Source: Taxillus chinensis
Lineage: Eukaryota > Streptophyta > Magnoliopsida > Santalales > Loranthaceae
Reading direction: 5' to 3'
Length of the DNA stretch: 64,000 nt
Assembly: GCA_023512835.1 (NCBI GenBank)
Contig: CM042089.1
Coordinates: forward strand, 23,589,519-23,653,518
Part shown: piece after piece, positions 1-12,000 of the stretch
How the letters are laid out: every line of letters starts with the position of its first letter
Position numbering within the stretch: the first letter of the stretch is position 1
Notes under the pieces: generated by a model
What the model was told of the DNA's origin: nothing
Databases searched by the model: none
The model's input: only the letters and a program-made list of their open reading frames with translations
Position numbers and translations under genes: made by a program

Positions 1-34
1 CTCTCTCTCGGCTTATGGTTTCTACAGATCCACC

Positions 35-3000
35 ATGACACATTTCCTAGCTCAGTTTCAGACCATCAAGACCTCCTGTGACCACCTCACGATTGCAGGT
101 AAAACTTCTCACCCCTTACTCTCTCCTTCTATTTTACGCCACTGGTTGGCTCGTCTTCGCCTCTGTTCTATTCAATCCTCTACACTCGTAAACTGTGTAA
201 TGTCTCCGCATCGATGATTACCCACCAATCTCACTCTCAGATTTGACCCAAATCACTTCTTCTATCTATCTATCCATGCTCAATTCATATTCATCCACCT
301 CTTATTTATTCAACCAAAATATATAAGTGATTAGTTCTATGTTTGCTAACTGCACCTATCTGTGATAGTCTCTTCCTGGATTAATACCAGGCTTAGTTTG
401 TTTTTCTACAGAGTACAGTCCCAGTGTTGTGGCTTTTGTTCAGTAAAGGCTTTAACTGTAATGGTCTTGCTCTCAGATTTGTTGCAGGGAAAATATATAT
501 ATTCTTGGGTTTCTTCTCTTTAAGATTAGGACTCTGATTATCTGGCATTTTCTGGTCTCTACCCACTTCCTTGCTTGATTCATTTCGTGAGTTAGTCAGA
601 GCGAGTTCATTTATGAATGTGACTGTTTTGTAGTCTGTCCTCAGGAATAATATTTATTGAAGAGCTGTTGCCATAATTATTTATTCGTTAGGTTACTTTT
701 TTTGTTAGTTGTCTTGTGATTTCTCATTTTCTTTCTGAGTTCATGATGGGTTTCTTGGTTTCTTTACAGTTGAAGATGTGAGTGATTTGTGGCCTATTGT
801 TAAAAATAAATTTGAAGAGAGGTTGCCATTCAAGAGAGTTTGTTTGAATAACAAGACTCAGAATGCTGTTTTTGTGGAAGAATTACCTGCTGAATTCATC
901 TTGACAACAGATGCTAGACTTCGCAGCCGATTCCCACAAGAGCAGTCCTTTTTTTGGTTCCGTGAACCATATGCAACTATAATTCTTGTTACTTGTGAGG
1001 TGATTTGCTATTACTTTCACACTGTTGAGCTTTCCCATTATATTTCAGTAATATTACCTCAACTATGCATTTTCTATCTTCTGAATATTATTTCTGATAC
1101 ATTAGTATGCAGAAATGTCCATGAAAGATGTTATCCTAACGTGTGATGATATTTCTCTTTTTGTGCACTATAATCGAGATATACGCTATTACAACTGTGC
1201 TATGCTTTTGATTTTTGATGAAGCAATAAATAAGCCTTATATCTCTAGGTTTTTTGATGTTGGCTGTGCCCAATTAAATCATTGGGTCTCTATGTTGTAT
1301 GATGTGACTACCTTTCCACTTGTGGTCTTCCTTAGATACCGGGATGTAGGAGTTAGGCATGGTTATGTTAGATGCTAATGCACAACTAAAGTTATTTAGT
1401 TTTTTTTCACTGTTTTTAAAAATATTATGAAATTTGATATTTCAAATGCTAATTTTTATATATATATATATATATTTGGCTATTGGATTTGGTTGAAAGG
1501 TTCTGAATCTTACTTATGGATCTTCAATAATGTTGTTTTGACACCATCATATCAACGGTGGAAAAATTGTTTTCCTCCTAATGAAATTTGATTTAAGTTT
1601 TTGTTCAATGATGTTGTTTATGTGCATGTGAATGCATGCTTAAAGTTATCCTCATGTACAATTTATATGCAAGATCATAGTTATTAAAGGCGCGCCTTAG
1701 GCGCGCTTAGGCGCAAAACCCAAGTGGGCGCCAGAGGGTTGCGCCCGCCTTCCTTCCAGGCGACGCGACATCTGCGAAGCGCAGATTAAGCGCGCTTTTC
1801 AGCGCTTCGTCCCCAGGCGCTAGGCGTCGCGAAGGCGCGCCTAGCGCAGACGACGCGATCGTCCGTATATATCGAAACGAAAAAGAAAAAAAAAGGAAAG
1901 AATATATCGTGTCGTGCGTACCAGCGAGGACCTTCGGCGAGCTTCGGCGACCGCGAACCAGGTGCGTTCGTCGTTCTCTCTTCTCTCTTCTCTCTTCTCT
2001 CTTCGGTGACCTTCTGCGACGACGCAGCTCTGCGACGAGTCCCGACGACGCAGCCTTCAACGTATCCCGTCGCGATGCGTGCCGGGGCCACGACAACTGC
2101 GACGCGTCGCATCTTCTCGCGGTCGTCTCGCACCTCTGCAACGCGTTGTCTGTTTTTTTTTTTAATTCCAGCGACGCAAGGCTTTGTTTTTGTTGCTGTT
2201 TTTTTTTACTGCTCAATCTTAATATCTAATAGACTAATACTCATTATTTTTGGGTAGATATTATGAGTTCTGAAAATTTAAGAAGAGATCCAGGTTGGAA
2301 GTATGCAACACAAATTAGTGGCAACAAAAATGCATTCACTTGTAATTTTTGTTCTAAGGTAACCAATGGAGGTATTTATAGAGCCAAGCAACATATAATT
2401 GGTGGGCAAAGAAATGCAAAGGCATGCCTCAAATGTCCAGATCATGTGAAACAAGAAATAAGAGATTACATGGCCAACAAAAAGACAGGAGAAAGAACAC
2501 ATGAATATGTTGCTTGACTTTGATGATGCTGATTTTGGTGAGGATGAAGAAGAAGCAGAAATGCAAGAGATTGAAAGACAAAGTAAAAGTGTTATGAGCT
2601 CAGGAGGAAGTAACAAATCAGTCCAATCCAAATTTAAAAAAGCAAGGCAAAAGGGACCAATGGATTCATTCATTACTCCAGACCCTGAGTTGGTTGTGAA
2701 GGGGAAAAAGGATGGAATTGGGAAGGGCAAACAAACAACAATCAATGAGCATTACAAGAAAGAAGCAAGGGACAAGGCATGCCTTTACATTGCAAGATGG
2801 ATGTATGATGCAGGGATAACATTTAATGCTGTTAATTATGATAGCTTTAAGGTTGTTGAGTCCATTGGCCAATATGGAATGGGAATGAAGCCACCTAGTT
2901 ACCATGAGGTGAGAGTTCCTCTCTTGAAGAAAGAATTGGACAATACAAATGATATGTTGAAAAGTCATAGAGATGAATGGGCAAAGAATGGGTGTTCTAT

Positions 3001-6000
3001 TATGTCTGATGGTTGGAAAGACAAGCGTGAAAGGACTTTGATAAACTTTTTGGTGAACTGTCCCAAAGGAACCATGTTTATTGAATCCATTGATGCTTCT
3101 GAGTATAGCAAGACTGGGGAAAAGGTGTTTGAATTGCTTGATTCTTTTGTGGAGAAAATTGGGGAAGCTAATGTTGTGCAAGTCATAACAGATAGTGCTT
3201 CAAATTATGTGATGGCAGGTAACCATTAAATTTAAAATTAGTTTTACTATATTTATACTTTGATCATGAATTCTAATGAATAGGTTTGTAATATGTAACA
3301 GGAAGATTGCTAGAAGCAAAACGGCCACATTTATATTGGTCACCATGTGCTGCCCATTGCATAGATTTAATGTTAGAAGACATTGGAAAGATGCCTCACA
3401 TCAAAAGAACATTGAAAAAGGCAATGGAAGTGAATGCCTACATGTATGGTCGTCCAGGCTTGTTAAACATGATGAGACGCTTCACAAAGCAAAGGGATTT
3501 AGCTAGGCCTGCCCTCACCAGTTTGCTCTGCCTTTCTAACCCTAGCAAGTATTCATCGCCAAAAAGATAACTTGAGAAAGATGTTTACTTCAGAGGACCG
3601 GACAAATTCCAAGTGGGCAAAGGAGCAAAAAGGTAAAAGGATTGCTCAAATTATTTTGATGCCTTCTTTTTGGAAAATCATTGTCTTCTCGCTTAAGTTG
3701 ACAACTCCACTTGTTCGTGTACTTCGATTGGTTGATGGGGAGAAAAATGAATCACTACATTCTAATTGATTGTAAATTGTAATTTTAAATCTTAAAATCG
3801 CTATCACAAAAAGCACTTAAATGAGTTGGTATTTATCAAGTACAATCGAGCTTTGAAGCGCCGATACAATATGCGTGATGTGATAGATCCTATATCATTG
3901 AAAGACATAGATGACTCTAATGAGTGGTTGGTTGGGCGAATGGATGGAGATTCGATGAGGATGATGATGATCTTGTTTTTGAGGATGATTCCTTGACATG
4001 GGGTGATGTTGCTAGAGTTGCAGAAGTTGGCCATAATAGGTTTTATACAAGATCATCATCAAACAAAAGGAGCACACCAAGAGCAGAACCTTCTACCTCT
4101 AGGAGCTCCAAGTATTTTACAGCAAGGCCAAATCAAGTGGAAGAGGAAGAAGAGGCAAATTCTGAAGAAACAGATGAAGATGATGTTGAAGGTTACAAGT
4201 CTAGTGATGGAGATGAAGATGATGATAATGATTTCCTTGATGAGGATTGAGGAGGATGTTTAGATTTATCATTTTGAATATTTATGCTTTTAACTGTTGG
4301 GTTGTAATAATTTCACATTTAAGTAGTTTGCTATAATTGAGAGTATTGACTTATTTATGTTTAAATTGATGTGTTTATTTCATTAGTATATTTTATAAAA
4401 AAATTTAAAGAAAGGTGCGCCTCGGGTCCTTCAGGCATGCACTTTTTTTTGCGCCTTGCGCCTAGGCCAGGCCAGCCCTTTGCGCCTTAGGTGCGCCTTG
4501 CGCCTTTAATAACTATGTGCAAGATGCTGCTCATGATGCACGTGCAGAATATTGTGATGAGTCTTGTAGAGCTTTGGCGGGAATGGATATTGCTGCTATG
4601 CAAAAATGTTAAGTTGGTGGAAGGAGATGTAGAATTAGCTAGCATAGGTCACTCTATGTTGCTCACATAAATTCTGTGGCATGACTCTATATCTTTTCCT
4701 TAATTTGCAGAGCCCAAATGCTTATATATTTTTGTCATGTGCTTTTGGTGATCTCTTTGTTATTTAAAACCAATCTCTTCTATGAAATTATTCCACTAGT
4801 CAAGTTTAAATAGTCAATTTTTATTCTATTTTGACATGAAATCCTAAGTTAGGTTAATTAGACAAGGCTTCTGTGTGCAGTTTTAAGATTGTCATTTGTT
4901 TGGCCACTCATTGATGTTTGGTTGGTGAGGTTTCTGTGGACTGATGCCCCCCCCTTTTTCATACATACCAATCCAGAATGAATTTAATAGCGGCTAATTA
5001 AGTAACAGTCACTTTCGAATATTCCATTAAAATTGTTTCTTGGTTAATTTTCTTGTTCTTAAAACTTCAAATTTTGTTTTCCTGTGCAGGATCTTGATGA
5101 GTTCAAAACCATTCTTAAACCACGTCTAAAATTAATTGTACAAAATGACGAGAGGGAGTGGTTTATTGTTTTTGTGTCTAAAGCGGAGCCCCATAATGAC
5201 CAGGCCACCAAGATGGCAAAAAAAGTATATGCCAAGCTTGATGTTGACTTCAGCTCAAAAAAGAAGGAAAGGTAAGCTGCCGTTTTAATCAGCAAAAATA
5301 AATTGTAATGATTTGTAGGATGGTAATAGTCTTATGTGTTGAATGATGGATTTGTTTCAACTGAAAAATATGTGATTTTTACATTTTTTTTGTTAAGAGT
5401 AACTAAATTTTGAGATTTTAACCTGCCTTAACTGCAGAGAAGGGATGATTCCAAACCACTGGGACACATCTTGTTCTCAAATTTACATTTTATTTGTTGC
5501 ATAGTGTTAGATGAGTAAATATAATCTCAAATATCCTCACTATCAATTTCTTCTCTTATTATTCTTCTGCCGAGGTGAAATTGTTGTAAAAGTCGGATAG
5601 GTTTTTGGATTTCAAGATATAAGAAAGGCCTAATTTTCAGTAAATTATCCAATTAAAATCTAAACCTGTTGCACTGAGGTTTTGTAACCACTGTTCTATG
5701 CACATAAAGTCATAAATTGCCTGCACGAAGACTGTCTTTGCAGATCAATGCAAAAAGTTAGAAAACAGTGCACTTTTTCACATATGATTAGTGTGCAACA
5801 CAGTTTTTTGTTATGATTTTATGTTTGTTTGTGCTTTTTTTATAGTATAGTATGCTGATAAACTCATGTTCCTTCAGTGTCTGTTTGTGACATGATGACT
5901 GGGCAAAGTAGCCCTTCAAATCTGTACATAATTCTGTGAGCATCATTTCCCTCCCCATTAAACGCAATTTGACATGGGGAGCTCTTGGAATTGGTGTTAC

Positions 6001-9000
6001 ATTTATGTTTGTTAGAAATCTTATTGAAAAAGAAGCATTTTGATTACTAAATTGCAAATTTCCTGAATAAGTTCGTTGAAAAAGTTCAATATTTTGTGAG
6101 AGAACATACATGGATGAATCCTCACTCCTTTGATGTTTCTGTACATGGCTTTAAGCAGGTGCTGCAAATTAGATTTACATGGCCCAGAAGCAAATTTCTG
6201 GGAAAACTTGGATTCTAAAATCACAGAGTCAATAAGAAATACATTGGATAAGCGAGTTCAGTTTTATGAGGATGAGCTTCGTAAGCTCAGTGAGCAGCGT
6301 TTCATCCCGGTCTGGAACTTCTGTAACTTCTTCATTCTAAAGGTTAATATTGACCTTATACTAATTAGGGAGTAATGCATTTGGAGAGGGGAAGAGGCTG
6401 CACGTATACAATGCCTTCATATGCACCATGGCCTGCTTTGCTCTCCAATGTAATTAGAACTTGATGTTTGAGTAACCCTTGAAAATTTCACGTTGTGTTC
6501 CTTTCGCCGTGTGGCCCGACATTAAAGAAATGACTTGTGTAATAATCTGCTAGATTCTGAACGATCCTCGTTTGTAATAAACCTAATCCACATTATAATC
6601 TACAAAGGAGGATGGTGGCTGAGTTCTTAATTAGTGCTCTGAATTTTGTGTTTCCTCTTTTTTAAATTTTCAGGAAAGCCTGGCTTTTATGTTTGAGATA
6701 ACTCATCTTTATGAAGATTCACTCCGTGAATACGATGAATTAGAACTCTGCTATTTGGAAACTGGTGATTAATGTTTAGATTTGTTCACATATACTGATC
6801 TTCAGTCAAGTGGGTTTATTACATTATTTGTATGTATTGATGCAGTTAATGTGCCAGGAAAGCATAGAGACTTTGGAGGAGTCGAACATGGTGATGATCA
6901 GGCAGCTTTGCTCAACCCCAGAAAGAAACCATTGATGCAGATTCTTCAAGATGATTCATTCAGGGAATTTGAATTTAGACAATATCTGTTTGCCTATCAA
7001 TCAAAGGTTTGCAATATCAGAAAGTAGTAATTTGTTAATTACGTTTATTACTGCCTCCAATTTTCTCCTAATTTAGGTTTCTTACATGAACTCAACATTA
7101 AAACTTCTTTGCTTATCATATCAAGTTGTGGAATAATTGTTTCTTCTAATTTAGGTTTCTTACTTGAACTTAACATTAAAACTTCTTTGCTTATCATATC
7201 AAGTTGTGTAATAATTGTAACAGGCGTCACTACAAAGGAGATATGCCTCCCTCTGTGTATATGGATGCATCGCTAATGGAATATTTAGTGTGTTTATACT
7301 TGAGTAAAACCTTGTTAAGTGATCTCTTTCAGCACTATATATTACTTTAGGAGGAAAAAGAGTATGTAAATAAGCCGCTTATGTGGCGTGGCACCTTGAA
7401 TTAAATAGAATGAGGTTTATATAAGTATATGGAATAAAATAAAATAATTATAATAATAAACTATCAATAAGACAATAATTCCATTACTAATAACATAAGA
7501 AATTTCATATTAGTCTCATTACTTGAATTGATTCGGAGTCACGTATTTGGATATTGCTGAATGCATCAATGTAAAAATAACTGAATAGGCAAAATCTTCT
7601 TTTCTTGGTACATAAAAGGCTTATGCCTAATTTCGTTATTGTTTGTAAACATGCTAAAATCATTATATCAATACCCTTTAAAACAACAAAGCACTCTTAC
7701 CCCTTTTAAAGGTCTTTTCTTCTTCCACAAACCAAACTCAAACCTCCAGGTTGTTAATCCTTTTGGATCGTGCTCTGCACGATCCACTAAGGTTTGTTTT
7801 CCTTGATTGATCAATTCAAATCAATTGCCTTCTCTCTCCGTGTCTTTGCAACTTTTTGTTCCATGATGTTCTCATTGTGACTTTTGCTTTTGTTCATGGC
7901 ATGGCAGTATGTTCTCTCTTTTGGATCTTCTTTGAATCCTTAGTCAAACTTGAATTAGATCACCTTGGCCTCTCTAATTTATAGTCACAATCACAATAGT
8001 ATTGTCTCTTCACCTATGATATGATCGTTAAAGGCTCTCAGACACCATCTATGCCATCAGAGATTTTGCCTAAATCACTTCTGGAAACTGATATAATTAG
8101 GGAAGATAATGAACAATGTTGTAATTTGATCTCCACTTCTCAATATCTTGGGATCAAGTCTATAGTCTGGCAACTCTATGATCTTTGCATCTTACCCCTT
8201 GGGGTTCTTTTAATGAAATGGTGTGTTTCAATCATGATTATGATATGATGTCATCAGCCTTGTTTCACTCTGTGCTGATGCCATTCTCCAAGATTGACCC
8301 TATGATCCTCTTTCTCTGGGAAGCTTTACTCTATGAGCTTTGTTTTTTTGATAACCAAAAGACAAATTTTATTGAAAGGTGCCATGTCAGTGCTATTTTT
8401 TAAAAGGGGTTTTGATTTGTGTCGCTTTTGATGTTTTGTATTCTATAAGGTCTGTTATCTAGGGTTCCATCTTATAAGTTGAACTCTATGATATTCAATG
8501 TGCATGCTTCCACTCTATGAGCTGCTTTGTCAAGGGGTTAATTTTTGCTAGTTGACCTCTCGATTGTCTTTGCTTGACGAGTATTGCAATATAAAGTTAC
8601 TCTCTGAGGCATCACTCTATGAGAAATGGTTTTTTTGGTTGAGGGTTCCATTGCTTGCTATTTGTTCATTGAGGGGTTTGGCTTCTGGATTGATCTCTTG
8701 AGGGATTGCTGTACACAGCTCTTGCTTGCTGCCTCGAGAGGTTATGTTATTTGCTCTTACTTATCATGGGGTCCATTACCTTGTGATCTTGATTCACTTG
8801 CTGTCATGAGGGGTTAACCTCATGATTTTGCAGCCCCATGAAATCCAACTTCGTGGTTTCATACTTAATGAGGCTTCTGATACTCAGAATCTTTTTCACT
8901 TCTCTCAAAGTGCTGAGATACCTATCGCTTCATACAAACCCCAAACACTTTGCCAGCTTTACTATACTGATTTGAAGTTTCAAGTACATCATCTTTTTGT

Positions 9001-12000
9001 CATGCATAGGCCATATACATTGTTTATCGTGCTTTGCGTTCTTTGTGTTGTTCACACAATTGCTTTTGCCTTATTTGTATCTGTTGCCAACTAAAACAAC
9101 TTACCATCTGCCAGCAGCGGCTAATTGTTTCTCACAATGTCATTGCCAACAATGACAATTTAGTATGTATAAAATGAAGAATTCTATTGTTCCAAGTTTT
9201 AGTAAGGGTGTTTTTGAGGCTTTTTGTTTATAAGCACTTTTAGAACACCAGAATATTTGGGGAACCTTTTTTGGTATCATTTTTGAATTGTTTAGGCGTT
9301 GTTTGGTAGCTGTTTCCAAAATCTATTTTCTGTATTTTAATACAGAAAATACCAGGGTTTTTTTTTTTTTTTGAAAACGATCGGTACTCGAATACAGAAA
9401 AGTGAAAACGCATTTAGTTATTTTCACTTTGTTTTTTGTTGTTTTCTTTGCCGTCTTCCCCTCCTGCAATGGCCTCAAACTCCCATGGCCTCCCCCACGC
9501 TAGCTCCCCTTGCGTTGCCCACCACCGTCCTTGACGAGACAACTGCCCCTACAACTGGACACACCCTGCCCCCCGCCTGCCGCAACCTCCACGCTGCGAC
9601 GATCTCCACCCCCCCACCCCCCGTGCGCCGTGACATCCTCCCTGCACAACCTCCCTCATGCTGCTGCCTCTGTGTTATGATGCCTCCCTGCTACAATGGG
9701 AAAAAAATGTGAAAACAGTTTTTTTAATTGGATGGAAAACAACTTCCACACCAAAAACGTGCATCCAATTTATCATAAAACAGTTTTTAAAGATAATTTT
9801 TAAAAACAAAAAACCAAAAACACCACCAAACACGCTTTTATACTCTGTAACCAAGCTTGTGTTTATAAAAATAAATGCGTGTATAATTTCATCAACAAAA
9901 AAAAACTCTCCTTAGCACTGTGTACATTAGGGCTCATTTGGGAATTTGGTTTTGGAAGGTATATGTGAACTTTCAAATTGATCAAATTAGTTGAATTGAT
10001 ACAAATGTTGTCACCAAAATAATTTTTATGAATTCCCCGAATGTTCTTATTAAGTATTTTTCAAGCAACATGTTTTGTATGTTTAATGTTTGTAAGATTG
10101 ATATTAAGTTTGAATGAGTGTAGAAATTTATAGAAAACCTTGTTTAGCGCTCTTGTCCTACTTAGTAAAATATTGTTACTTAGATGAAATCCTCAACGGA
10201 TAACAAAGTCACTAACATTATAGCAATGTCAGTTGTGCATTAAATAGTATGCTTTAGTTTACTTGTATAATAATGAAGTTATGGCATTAAAATAGTAAAC
10301 TATTTTACTATGATTGAACTCATGGTTTGAAAATACGGGCTGAGGTACCACCTTGAGGCGGCAAGGATTCATACAAAGACGCATTTCGTATTTTTTAACC
10401 TTGGCTGAACTAATAGTTTGTAAATATAAAAGCCCAAAGAATTAGACTTTGTGAACACATTCTTAGAGCCATTCAGAATAATAACATTAATTATTCTAAA
10501 TGTTTTGCTAGCTAACTTTTTTTTCAAAAAATTTAATTCCCAAAAAAGAATTCACCGAGTAAATGTTTTTTTTACAACTAAGAAAATTTATTAAAATAGA
10601 ATGAATGTACATAAAAGTTAGCGCTAAACGAACATAAACAGTAGGCTACTCTCGAAGATGAAAGAGAGGAGCAACCTCCTGCTAATCACCCGTGCGACAC
10701 CGATGGAGTCCGAAACCACATTGCAAAACGAGCGAGGAGGAGGCCATAGTGTCAGCTCGATCGGGAAGACGAGGCGGCGGATGATGAGAGATCACGGCGA
10801 AGCGATCTCGATTGTGTCGCATAGTCGAAATCAAATTTTTTAAAAAGTAGACTCTTCTAACTTATGATCTGATTTGAGACCCAACCTTTACAATAGATCA
10901 ATGCTAGTTTGTTGGTATCACAATATTCAAACTTAAGAACGATACAAGTTTGTTATGAAGCACATCCGAATCAAGCGGAAAGAGGTGAAAATCCTCAATA
11001 TCAATAGATCAATAGATCGATATCCACGGGCGTGGGAAGTGAGGGCATTGGAGGAGTGGTTTTGAAAATAAAAAACAGAGATTACAAGAGCTTATGGATT
11101 TCTTAAGCAAGGAACCAACATGACAATTCCACCAAATCTTTATAACAGATAATGCACTGTGTGCTCTCACAGATAAACTTCTTTCTAGTTTTCAATAACA
11201 AATAAAAAAGCTAAACAAGATATCTGTTTATAACCCATAGATGGTTTTTCCCTAATAAACTATTCTTGTACAACTAGAAACTGTGGATACTTATTTCCTA
11301 GGAAGTCTAGTTTAATCCAACTAGGAAATTCAATTGGATACCCTAACTTGCTTCCCAAGTTGAAATATATTCTTACCAGGGTTAAAATAAGAAGCTAGCA
11401 AATAGGAATCAAGACATTCTACAATATATCATAGATTCTTGATACATTTTCTGGTGCCACCTCTTTCAAAATGTCATGCAGAATTGCCCTATAATTAGAA
11501 TCTCAAATGAATATTATATTATATTTATATTTATATTAGTTTTTAAATGTATTTGAGGCAGCACCTTTTCAAATCGCACTTTTCATGATAGGGCTTTTTA
11601 ATTTTGGCTACACATGGAGTTTTATTATTAATCTTTCAACTTGTTTTTTTGTTGAATCTTATAGCTGTTGTTCCTTCTCAATCGCCCTTTTGAGGTCGCA
11701 GCGAGGGGTTATTCATTTGTAATCACTTTCTCTAAAGCACTTGCATCTCATGAGGTAGCTGTTTTTTTTAAATTCAAATTTAATTTTTTTATTCATTTAG
11801 TTATTTTTTGATAGCCAATAAAGTTCTTGCTTACTATGTTTGATCTTTTTTGAGCTTCCTATAAAATCATGGCACATTTGATCTTTTATTTGCAGCATCT
11901 TCTACCATTTTGTTTGCGTGAAGTTTGGGTTTTAACTGCTTGCTTAGCTTTAATTCATGCAACTGCTTCTCATTATAAAGATGGCCGGATGGCACCAGAT

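Noticed and set aside
778..1146. Long open frame running past exon 2 of TRS130
   Set aside because: Only up to 999 is coding; the family sequence continues at 5090, and the rest is intron read-through.
1707..2229. Several overlapping open frames on both strands in the hAT head
   Set aside because: They arise from the CpG-rich, stop-poor composition; arginine/serine-rich with no family signature.
9371..9915. Proline/threonine-rich open frames
   Set aside because: Products of the C-rich core of a MITE-like element; no start context or domain.
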